Source: Branchiostoma floridae
Lineage: Eukaryota; Chordata; Leptocardii; Amphioxiformes; Branchiostomatidae
Length of the DNA stretch: 64,000 bases
NCBI RefSeq assembly: GCF_000003815.2
Contig: NC_049994.1
Coordinates: forward strand, 9,955,148-10,019,147
Reading direction: 5' to 3'
The notes beneath the pieces are model-generated. The model saw nothing but the letters and a program-made list of their open reading frames with translations, did no database searches and was not told the DNA's origin. This document shows positions 28,488 to 39,500 of this stretch, one piece after another; position 1 is the stretch's first letter; the number at the start of each line of letters is the position of its first letter. Made by a program: the position numbers and the translations under genes.

Positions 28488-30721
28488 ATGATAGGAACAT
28501 TTCCAACAGATATTTTGGATAAGCACTCAACAGGACTTAGAAGACTCACCAGTTTCCTGATCAGCAATAGGCTCATTGATACTGAAGTGCAGAAGGCGGG
28601 AATCCCTGGTTTTCCAGGTTGCATAGAACACGCTAACACAATTTGGAGTCAAATTCAGTCCGCCAGAAAACAGAAAGAAGACCTCCATGTTGTATGGCTC
28701 GATCTTGCTAATGCCTACGGCTCCCTACCTCATAAGGTCATCCATTATGCCCTTGACTTCTTCCATGTCCCAGGGGAGGTGAAGGGGATGATCAACAACT
28801 ATTTACAGACTTCAAACTCAGCATCAGCACAAGTAACTACACAACGAAATGGCAGAGACTGGAGAAAGGGATAGCGATGGGCTGCTCAATTTCCCCACTT
28901 CTGTTCACTTTGGGCTTTGAGATCCTGCTAATAGGAGCCAAGCAAGTGGTTGGAGGCGTAAGAACACCTACGGGGGAGAAGATGCCACCATTGCGAGCTC
29001 TCATGGATGATGTTACTAGCATCTTTCGAACAGCACCATGTACCAACCGGGTTTTACTCAGACTGGAAGAGCTCACAGCATGGGCAGGCATGCAGTTTAA
29101 GCCGTCTAACTCAAGAAGCCTGTCCCTCAGGAAGGGAAAGCTCAGCACGAGGACATTTTCCGTTAACGGCCAGAAAATTCCTACCATCCAAGAAGAGTCA
29201 GTTAAAAGTCTGGGCCGCCTGTACACAAGTAATCTGAACGACAAAGGAAGGGGGGAGGAAGTCTTAGAGCAAGCCTGCAATGGCCTCCAGCGAATAGATA
29301 AGAGTGAACTCCCAGGCAGGCTGAAAATGTGGTGTGTTCAATTCATGCTGTTCCCAAGACTCAAGTGGCCACTCAAAATGTACAACATTTCTATGTCAAC
29401 AGTTGACCAGATCGACAGAAAGGCCAATGCCTACTTCCGACGGTGGTTAGGCGTGCCGAGATGTCTCTCATCTGTCGCCCTGTATGGCAAGAATAAGCTC
29501 AACCTGCCGTTCTCGTCAATTGCAGAAGATTTCAAGCTGGAAAAGGTCCGCCTGATGTTGGAATTGAAGGGCTCTCAGGACCCTTCAGTGAGAGCAGCCT
29601 TTAACCAAGGCATTAACACTGGGAAGAAATGGAACGCAACTTCATCTATCAGTCAAGCCATCAGTAGACAGCAGCACAAAGACCTGGTGGGCTCAGTCCA
29701 AGTAGGGCGAACAGGTTTCGACTGGGGCAAGAAAGACCAAAGGTGGAAAAGTGCGAACCCCAATGAGAGAAGACAGTTGCTGATCCAAGAGGTTAGAAGG
29801 ATGGAGGAGGAGCGGAGAAGAGTAGTAGCGGTTGGCCAGAGACAGCAGGGGGCCTGGCTCAACTGGGAAGGCGCAGTGGAGAGGAGGCTCTCTTGGAGCG
29901 ATCTGTGGAGTATGCAGAATGCTAGGCTGAGTTTCCTCCTCCGCTCAGTGTATGATGTCCTCCCCAGCCCCTACAACCTCACCCGTTGGTATAAAAACGA
30001 GGAATCTTGTCAGCTGTGCGGTCGAGCTCAAGCCGACTTGAAACACATTCTATCTAACTGCAACATTGCCTTACAACAGGGCCGTTACACATGGAGGCAC
30101 AACAAGGTGCTCAGGCTAATTGCAGTGATGCTGGAGGAGGTGAGGAAGAAAGCCAAAGGTGCTACGGCACGAATACAACCAATCCAGTTCGTAAGGGAGG
30201 GCCAGAAGCCCAAAGCAGCAGACAGCAACAGTATCCACATTGGCGGTGGCCCACTGAGTAGAGGGCAATGGGAAATGGCAGTAGACCTTGATAGACAACT
30301 CCGCTTTCCGAGCGTTATCTGTGACACACAGCTAAGACCTGACATGGTTCTGTGGTCAGTGGACCAGAGATCGGTGCTCATCATAGAACTTACCATACCA
30401 TGGGAAGAGAACATTGAAGCGGCCTATGAGAGGAAGAAGCTAAAGTATGAAGAATTAGCCAATCAGTGTAACAACAAGGCTGGAGAACCAAAGTCTACCC
30501 AGTTAAGATCGGAACCAGAGGGTTTGCAGNNNNNNNNNNNNNNNNNNNNNNNNNNNNNNNNNNNNNNNNNNNNNNNNNNNNNNNNNNNNNNNNNNNNNNN
30601 NNNNNNNNNNNNNNNNNNNNNNNNNNNNNCTGCTGCAGAGGGGGGCATAGTCTGTCCAGATGGAGAGGCCGATTATGATGAATATTTATTCAATTACTAT
30701 AACAAAATCTATTTCGGCTAA
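28488..30721 (+). mobile_element. Damaged non-LTR retrotransposon with RT, CCHC and restriction-like endonuclease (HERO/R2/NeSL type)
   Basis: Two overlapping-frame ORFs form one element. The first (28488-28874) has GIPGFPGCIEH and WLDLANAYGSLPH. The second (28877-30721) has MGCSISPLLF, LMDDVTS (the catalytic DD), a CCHC knuckle CQLCGRAQADLKHILSNC (30008-30061) and RPDMVLWS...IIELTIPWEENIEAAYERKK (about 30340-30440), a PD-x-E type restriction-like endonuclease. A single-base loss near 28803 separates the frames. The RT is 5' truncated near 28530 and a 100-N gap interrupts the 3' part. The C-terminal endonuclease separates it from APE-type LINEs. It is not active as assembled. Confidence 0.9.
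30530..30629. other. Assembly gap (100 N)
   Basis: 100 undetermined bases inside the retrotransposon; the reading frame beyond the gap cannot be tied to the endonuclease with certainty. Confidence 0.99.
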
Positions 30722-30746
30722 TTGCTTCTGATTTACTGTAACTTAC

Positions 30747-32764
30747 GTCTGTCCCGCCTGATGCTCAGCACGGCTGAAGTTCTCAGTCCCACGTCGTACC
30801 AGATCCTGTCGTTATTTAAATCAAACACCCCGGTACCTGCTGCCTTTCCCTCCTGTCCGGCACTCCACTCACACCTGATAACATATCCATAAATGATTCT
30901 AATATCAATGAAATTAAACTTACAACTAGTCTAAACGGCCCTGTCAAGGTCAAGTTACTTTGTTCGTACATTGTCTTACGATCACGAACTGAGGTCGTCT
31001 TGTTAGGATAATCATACATGTGTCATACAAAATACAGCTGCTGTTTCACTATGGAAGAAAGCTGCCTTGTCGGTCTTATGTTCTGCCACAGCCTATTTGA
31101 AAGGCATGCAACATAAAAGACCCTACAAAGGCCCTATGATAAATGAGAATGTGGCGTTACCTTTGAACAGGTATACCTCCCGGTACCGTTTCCCATCTTG
31201 CGCCCAGAGTGCATTGCGACAGTGTGACGTCAGCGTCGGGTGCTGTTTGACTACTCAAGTCCGTCAGGTCGTACACAAGAACCTGCTGATACTCTGTACG
31301 GTCTGTGGAGGGATGGAAATGTGTTAGATATCTGTTGATGAAGGATGCCAGAGTCCTTAAAAACGCCGTTAAAACAGTATTATTAGAAAATCCACCGGGG
31401 AAACAATTGAATTTGCTTCAATCCGGCAGAATTTGTGATCCTATAGATAAACCCATGGAAATCCAGATCGGTGTCTCTGTTGTAATATACTCCTATTCCT
31501 ACGGTTGTCTCTCAAACCAACCCATAGATATATGGTGATATGAATCAAAAGGAGAAAAATATTTTAAGGGGGGTACCTTTAATTTTACAGAAACCAATTG
31601 AAATATCTACCAGTGGAATTGACAGTAAAATATCAGGACTAAGTCAACACGTACACATTGCTGATATATTTGGCGAGACAGTTGTCAGTAAACAGCTTTT
31701 CTATCGAAGATATTGATTTTCATAATAAAATTTAAGCAGCAGCATGAAAATATAATCAAGTTAGTTATTAGCATGCATTGGATGCAAGAGATAACGCGTT
31801 ATAATATTCTCCAATGGGTATTTAAAAACTAACTTGCGACGTTTTGACATCCGGTGAGAAGTGGAGCACATTTCTGGTTCTGTGGTGCGCATGTGCAGTC
31901 GCCCTCACAAGTATGTACGTCACATCGTCTGACCAATGACAGGAGGCCGCTGTGCGGGTTAGACGGAACCACTTCCAGGGCTTCATGGACCACAATGCTG
32001 TGCAATCCAACCTGTTAACAAGAAAAAAACAACTTAACTTCATTCTAAGCTGTCATGTTATAACGTCCCACATAAACCATAACATAAAACAAGTTTTACA
32101 AACGGAAGCGGCTAAGAAGTCCCTCATTAAAGATGCAAAATGACTAATGGCTTGCTATAAGAAGATAACTATGAATTATAACATCAACTGGATACAAAGC
32201 ACCAGAAAAGGTTAATGCTTTTATATATGATTAACTAATGAAGACAGGCTGGCGATCAGATCAGCTCTTGTAGTACATTGTTGTATTTGCAGATGTTTGT
32301 TTTTCAATACAGAGTAAAGGGATCAGGAACACATTTCTTGACTTAAAATATAATAAGTAAATATAGATAGAAACAAACACTATAAACGAAATACAGATTT
32401 GTAATTTTAGAAAACAACACAATAACATTCAACATAGCAACTTTTTTTATTTACTTAGAGTTCACCGCAAAACAGGGCTCGTGGAGCCACTCAAGCGTTT
32501 TGGGTTGGGATACAATACTGTTTTGTGAAGAAAGATGTCTGTTAACCCTTGACTTAAACAGTTAACGTTTCAGATTGTACCCCATGGGGAAGCAAGTCCA
32601 TTGAAACTTATTCTACTGTTCACTACCTTGTTCACCGCCCAAAGTGTGACATAGATGTGTTCCCTATCTGTCAGGTTCCGTGTGAGGTTCACTACAGCGA
32701 CTTGTACGGCACCTTCGTCTTCATGGGACGGGCCGTCCTGGTGCGGGAGGACCACACTGTCTCC
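30747..32764 (-). CDS. Unidentified FN3-like, cysteine-containing extracellular protein (4 exons, partial both ends)
   Basis: Minus-strand exons in order: 32764-32627, 32011-31834, 31302-31161, 30874-30747. All have AG/GT borders (one GTTAGT donor), and phases 0, 0-1, 1-2 and 2-1 chain without a stop. The product reads NLTDREHIYVTLWAVNK, VGLHSIVVHEALEVVPSNP, RRCDVHTCEGDCTCAPQNQK, EYQQVLVYDLTDLSS and GTGVFDLNNDRIWYDVGLRT. The pattern Y-V-T-L-x-A-x-N-K-V-G-L is like the end of a fibronectin III or related extracellular repeat, and NLT gives a potential N-glycosylation site. The cysteines point to a secreted or surface protein. I do not recognise the family. More exons must lie on both sides, beyond the retrotransposon and the gap at 33248. 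Confidence 0.72.
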
Positions 32765-32914
32765 CTGGGGGATAATTTGTCATCATGTTATAAACGTTAA
32801 GACACACCCACGTTATGTAATAACGTGGCTGTGCAACAATAATTTTGCATGATCAATAGAAATTGAGTTTATGTGGCAGTTGAGATTGGTTGTAATAGTT
32901 TGTGTTAGGTGAAA

Positions 32915-33086
32915 TCCAGATCGCAATCTATACTAGTAGAATCGGCGATTCTCCTAGTATAGATTGCCCGCCCGTCGTAGGGGATAGGAGAAACTACGAT
33001 AGATATAGGAAACAGATCCCGATCGCAATCTGTACTAGTAGAATCGGCGATTCTCCTAGTACAGATTGCAATCGGGATCTCTCCTA
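32915..33086. repeat. Tandem palindromic repeat, two copies
   Basis: Copy 2 (33016-33078) is a near-perfect palindrome: ATCCCGATCGCAATCTGTAC pairs with GTACAGATTGCAATCGGGAT around a CTAGTAGAATCGGCGATTCTCCTAG-type centre. Copy 1 is at 32919-32970. A related copy lies at 34752-34830. It would form a long hairpin. Confidence 0.85.
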
Positions 33087-33247
33087 GGAGAAACTCCGAT
33101 CCAAACTCAAACGATGCTAAGATGTATGAAACAGCAATAATTTTTTTTATAAACAATGATTTTATTCAGTTTCAAATGCAAACCTACTAACTCATTACCA
33201 ACTACACTCAAGCCTACTTCTGTACTTCCTACATGTTAACTTCACCG

Positions 33248-33589
33248 NNNNNNNNNNNNNNNNNNNNNNNNNNNNNNNNNNNNNNNNNNNNNNNNNNNNN
33301 NNNNNNNNNNNNNNNNNNNNNNNNNNNNNNNNNNNNNNNNNNNNNNNNNNNNNNNNNNNNNNNNNNNNNNNNNNNNNNNNNNNNNNNNNNNNNNNNNNNN
33401 NNNNNNNNNNNNNNNNNNNNNNNNNNNNNNNNNNNNNNNNNNNNNNNNNNNNNNNNNNNNNNNNNNNNNNNNNNNNNNNNNNNNNNNNNNNNNNNNNNNN
33501 NNNNNNNNNNNNNNNNNNNNNNNNNNNNNNNNNNNNNNNNNNNNNNNNNNNNNNNNNNNNNNNNNNNNNNNNNNNNNNNNNNNNNNNNN
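33248..33589. other. Assembly gap (342 N)
   Basis: 342 undetermined bases shortly after the palindromic repeats. Hairpin-forming DNA may explain the missing sequence. Confidence 0.99.
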
Positions 33590-33999
33590 TATTCACGTCT
33601 AATACTGTAAGAGATAATCGTCGCCATTTCAATAATGCTTTATTGCCATTCTTGAGAGGGAGCATTCAGATACGAACAAGGGCGCTGTGACCCCATGCCC
33701 TTTCCCCCTCATACCCTGAAGAGCAGATCCTCTTGCAAGCATAAAATTCTAATCGCTAGGGATGCTACTGGGTGACATGTCGTCAGTTTTTGTTTAGAAC
33801 AGGCGAAAATCAATGCGCACGCGGATGTCATCCATCATTAAGCTATAGTGTGGCCTAAACTGGGGAAAACGTGTAGGGCAGCTACTTTGATCGTCAATTT
33901 AAACCTAACTCACAGTCAGTGCACTGTATTCATGTAATTATGGACACAGAAGTACACAGACCGAAAAAAACTATGGACACAACAAATTGATAACTTAAA

Positions 34000-36515
34000 C
34001 TGTTCTTTATTACAAGTTCAAGACAATATGAATGGTGAACCGAAATGACAATCTTTATTTTATTTGACAGCAGAAATGTAAATATCACAACATCAACATG
34101 TTCATATTTGTATCAATCCACGTTTATACAAAACGTTTTGCTCATGCAAAATGGATAGTTGAGATATCATGAGGTGATTGTAGTGAAGTATAGCAATAAC
34201 TTCACCATGGTGTATATATTGGGCAAGTTTGATCATGTTATAGTGCTTTTCTATGTCTTCAAACGTTTACAATCCGTGTTTCCAGGAAACCTTTAGCAGG
34301 ATGGAAAAAGAACATTGAAATAGGCCAGATGTACATTTTCTACATATTATGAAGGAATCGCAAACGTTGAAACAGCTTAAACTGATTTGGCACTTACTTG
34401 AACGTTTTGCTGACAGACCAAAAAATAAAGGTTCACATAAACAGTAACAATATACAATCATATGTCAATGACTTCTTTCACACAATATCTCAGGTACTTG
34501 CAGGTATATCTTTGTCACCACACTACATTTGTCTTAACAGTGAAGCGAAAGAAATGCATAGTAACTTTTGCAGAGAACAGTGAATCAAGAAAGGCGATGA
34601 TGGTTCATAAGACTTCTTGCCTACAATACATTTTGTTTTACATTCAGAGCACAACTCTCAGATTCCACCATTCATTCTACAATTACTATTCTATACCTTT
34701 TCAGACTAGCCTGGGTACCACGCGGATAGTAGTTCACTTCTGCTAATTAGAACAGCAGAGAAGCAATTCTACTAGTACAGATTGCTACCGGGATCTCTCC
34801 TAGGAGAATCAGCGATTCTACTGGATCGTGATCTCTACTGTGACATATATTGTATAATGAATGTCAGAGCTAGAAGCAACAGTATATAGTATATAATGAA
34901 TCCCGGAGCGAATTTCTATCCGGATGGTACCCAGGCTATTTCCAGACTTGGTCTAAGAGAACAAAATCAGACAACATTGTAGCAAAGCAGCATAGGAAAC
35001 CCATTAAAAAGACCAGAGTATGTAGCTGTTACGAATACAGCAACAAGTAATTTGGTTCAAGAAACAGCACGAAATGTATACAGTACAACTAATAGACTGG
35101 AATGTGCAAATTTATTACCTAAGCCTGGAAAAAGAAGGCAGCAGCAAAATCTTACGACTGGTACATTTTACTTTCATTAACACTGTCCCAAAATTATACT
35201 AAATCGTAGATAATAATAATAATATTGGGTGTATTTTGCAGCCAGTAGGTACCCAAAGTGTGGATAATGCGGTTAACTTTTTACCAGATGCAGAAAATAT
35301 AGTTTCCATTAAGTTTTGATACTTCTCTGAAGACACCTAATCAAGTTACATTTCTGACACAATGTCTATCTTTGGGGGTGGGGTGCTGCAGTTACCGTAT
35401 GATAAATAAATAATCAATGAATAAATATGCTGCAGTTTAAGTAACTATGGGGCAGTTACTGTCAGAGTTTTTTTTCAGTCATTTTTCAAACAATCTTCAA
35501 GAAAATATTCAGAAGAACAGCACTAAGTGATCAAAATTCACATGATTGCTAAGACAAACAAAATTGAATCTAAATGGCACCAGGGCTATATGGCGCAGTT
35601 ACACACATGTAGACACAAATGGTGTATGCATACATGATAATGTACAACATGTTATGCACTGTAACTTTTAGCACTTGATATACATATTCAGGACACATTT
35701 TTGTGATAATATGTATAAAGTTCTATTGGTGTAAATTCTTAATATAAATAGTTATCTGCAACATATTCTGCATAGTGGTGTATGACCATACTCTGTGATA
35801 CTCTCGGTACATCTTTACAAGATTGAACACTTCAAAGTGCCAATGTACCAGTACCTTTTTTGCTTAAAAAACTGGCTTTGGGTGGATACTTAAGTATTTG
35901 GTACAATAAGTCTAACAGCATCAACTGTAATCAAAATTTTCTGTGTGTTGTTATTGGAGGGTCTGACGAAAAATGTTTTGTGTCATGTTGACAATAAAGA
36001 CGATGTCTTACATGTTTCACTGAGGCATAACTTTGAGCTATTTGCACATGAAAACACATAAGAGTGTTCCCTGGTAATCTAGACACTAGCACTTCAACAA
36101 AGTCAAACTTTGGGACAGCCCTTGTAGAAACTGTATGCACAAGTCAACATCATGCCCTAAGGGGTTGGGGTACGGATGAGATCATCTTAAAGATAGACAA
36201 CAGTTGACAAAATCTCCACAATCTATCATATGTACATGAATGATGAACCAAACTTATATACATTTGTGCTTATTGACTACACCCTTAGGCAGCAAACGGT
36301 TAAAGGCTCAACATACATGTAAGGATGGAGGGAATTTGACAGGAGTGAAAGTCAAACCCCACCTCTTTCTCTTATCCCCTTTACACTGACAAGTATGCAT
36401 ATCAATCTTCTTTACATTAACATACACACAAGAAGGCAAGCTACCCAAGGCATGAGAAGTTTTTGGTACATTATTTTTGGTTCTTTTTTTAAGCAAATTT
36501 TTGCGTTTAAGACTA
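34000..36515 (-). other. LNPK: LNPK 3'UTR and downstream region, no other gene seen
   Basis: No exon was found between the LNPK stop and the gap. Minus-strand AATAAA candidates lie at 34006-34011, about 35107 and about 33638. The palindromic repeat copy at 34752-34830 sits here. The true transcript end cannot be fixed from sequence. Confidence 0.4.
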
Positions 36516-39500
36516 TCAATCATCTTTAACATGTCCCTGTCCGATATCTTCCTGGATCTCAGATGCAACATCCTCAACAGCCTTCCCAACAGCATTGTCT
36601 CCTACTGCCTTCTCCTCCTCTGGAATCATGTCCTTGTTGCCGGCGGCAACAGTGTCAATCATTTCCTCCTCCTCTCGGACCATCTCATCTCTGTCACAGT
36701 CATTCTCATCATCTGTACAGCAAGAAAAATGATTCAAATTTTATGGCTGTTGTTTTCATTTCATGAATAGAGATTCTAAGGAATGTCAAAACTACCAACA
36801 AATATGCACAATGCTACTCTTGTTCGAACATTATTTGGTGCGATTGGACCTGAAAATGCATGCTAAAAACCGTGGTCATTGCAAGTTATAAACACACCAT
36901 GCTAGCCTTAGTGCACAATGCTCTACTTTTTTACTGCCCATGCCGTTAATATTGGGGGAAACGTTATTGCAAGAGTCAAGAGGAAAACAGCACTCTAAAC
37001 CTTCAGCATGCAGCAGTCAAAGCGGGGCTCCGGCCAGCTCAAAACTTTTTTCCATCATCCTAGTTCCAATCCAACTATACAGGGCAAACCTGAGATCCTG
37101 ATTCAAATTCTGGATCATATTGATTGATACTAGAAAAGACATTTTTTCCTCCATCGAGTACAAATTTCTATCATTGTTCAATTTCCAGGCAGGTTGGACA
37201 TGGTTTACTAGTATTCAAATTTTGGAAAACAATATTTAGCTTTAAGGTTTATGGAATGGTCTTAAATTTTTCTGTCAGATGCAGTAAAATTCTGTTAAAT
37301 GACAGATGTTGGATAGGGCCCTAAGTAAAAGTCTACTATAGCTAAAACATGCTGTAATAACCTATATGATGAGGGTTACTGCCAAAATGTATCGAGATAT
37401 GTCTTAAAACAAAATGAAAGGGAAACAGGAAACTACAATCCCCCTCTTCTAGAATGGAACAGCCTTATTTACAGATAGCAGCAGAGCAAGCATGATTCCA
37501 TGCACAAAAATAAACAAAAATCTATACTTTTACCACAGTGCTGCCATAGTCTTGACTTCACCACCAGATTTAAGTAAACCCCTCACCCTTCCCGTCAGCG
37601 AACTTGGCTTCAGAATCGCTCTCCTTGTCATGAAGTACGAACTTTTGCTCCTCTCCGCTGTAGACGTCCTCACCGGAGGTTGACGAATGTGTCCGCGGCT
37701 CGTCTGGCAAGAGTTTGGGCGCGGTGGGACGGACTTTACGGGCTGGGTTCAGCGTGTAGCAGTAGGCACATCGAAACGCTTGGAAACAACAACACAGAAT
37801 CTTGAGTACCAGGGTTGGACAAGTTTTCTAAACTTCAGTTGTCCTATCGGCCAAGTACATAAAAAATTTACTTGCCCGAACCAATTTTTCACTTGACCAG
37901 AATCCGGCACGATGGAATCCTGGCACGCTGGAATCAAAGGTGATCAAAAAACCCACCCACCCCTTTCATTTGCAACAGAGAAAGTGCTCTTGGCGCCTTT
38001 AAATGGTTTTCGTGGCACTTTTCATGATAGAAGGAACTTTTCCACTGATTAAAAACCATTGATGTAAGCCAGTTTATTTAGAAAACAAGAAAATTTTTGT
38101 TTGCCTTTGAAACATATGATACATTTTGACAACAGTCATTCCTCTTGATTGTAAGCTTTCAATGAAGCAATCAAATTATTCTAATCCTCAAAGAGACTTC
38201 TATTAGGATGAAATAGAACTCCAGGAAACTGCACAACAATGGCTGCATTTGCCTTGCAAAGCAAAAGTGGTATCCAAGTCCACATTCAGCGCATGCCCTT
38301 CCAATACTTCTACTACTATGGAATTCTAAAAGCACAAATCCAAAAACCTCCTTTATGAATATAACTTATAAGTTCATGAAAACTAACCACTGGCATGCTA
38401 CTGCATGGCTCGAAATACCTTTTTCTGCATATCTGCACTGGTACAGGTAACGTTGAAAATCACCTGCACCAGACAAATTTTACCTGCACCACTCTGCATT
38501 TAGAAAGAATGGATCATACTAAAATTGTTGATGGACCATTGGTATTTTTTTCTTTTCTTTTCTTTTATACTTTATATGTGGTAACAGTCAATGCAGCTAT
38601 TAAATAACAATCCACCTACACCATAGGACATTTATGTATAAAACCCAGTGCAGGTTAGGTGCAGGTAGACACCAAAAATACCTGCACACTTTCAATTATA
38701 CCTGTACTAACCTGCATAGGCAGGTGGTCTTTCGATCCCTGTACTAAAAACTGGTAAATAAACCAACTATACATATACTGGCATACCTCTGTCTATTGAC
38801 AGAACTTACTGATGAACTGCTGACAGATTAGGGCGAACCTGGTGCTCAGGCTGATGGGGCTATTTTTGGGGTTTACTGATGTAGATGAGACTACTGACAG
38901 AACTTACTGATGAACTCGAACTCCTCCTGAAGAGCCATGCCGTTGTGAGAGTGGCACTGCTGACAGATCAGCGCAAACCTGCTGATGGGGTTATTTGGGG
39001 GTTTACTGATGTAGATGAGACTACTGACAGAACTTACTGATGAACTCCAATTCCTCCTGCAGAGCCATGCCATCGTGAGAGTGGCACTGCTGACAGATCA
39101 GGGCAAACCTGCTGCTCGGGCTGATGAGGCTATTTGGGGGTTTACTGAGATGTAGATTAGACTACTGGCAGAACTTACTGATGAACTCGAACTCCTCCTG
39201 CAGAGCCATGCCGTTGTGAGAGTGGCACTGCTGACAGATCAGGGCAAACCTGCTGCTCGGGCTGATGAGGCTATTTGGGGGTTTACTGAGATGTAGATTA
39301 GACTACTGACAGAACTTACTGATGAACTCGAATTCCTCCTGCAGAGCCATGCCGTTGTGAGAGTGGCACTGCTGACAGATCAGGGCAAACCTGCTGCTCG
39401 GGCTGATGAGGCTATTTGGGGGTTTACTGAGATGTAGATGAGACTACTGACAGAACTTACTGATGAACTCGAATTCCTCCTGCAGAGCCATGCCGTTGTG

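Noticed and set aside
33195-33665. Long ORFs across the 342-N gap
   Set aside because: Open only because undetermined bases contain no stop codons.
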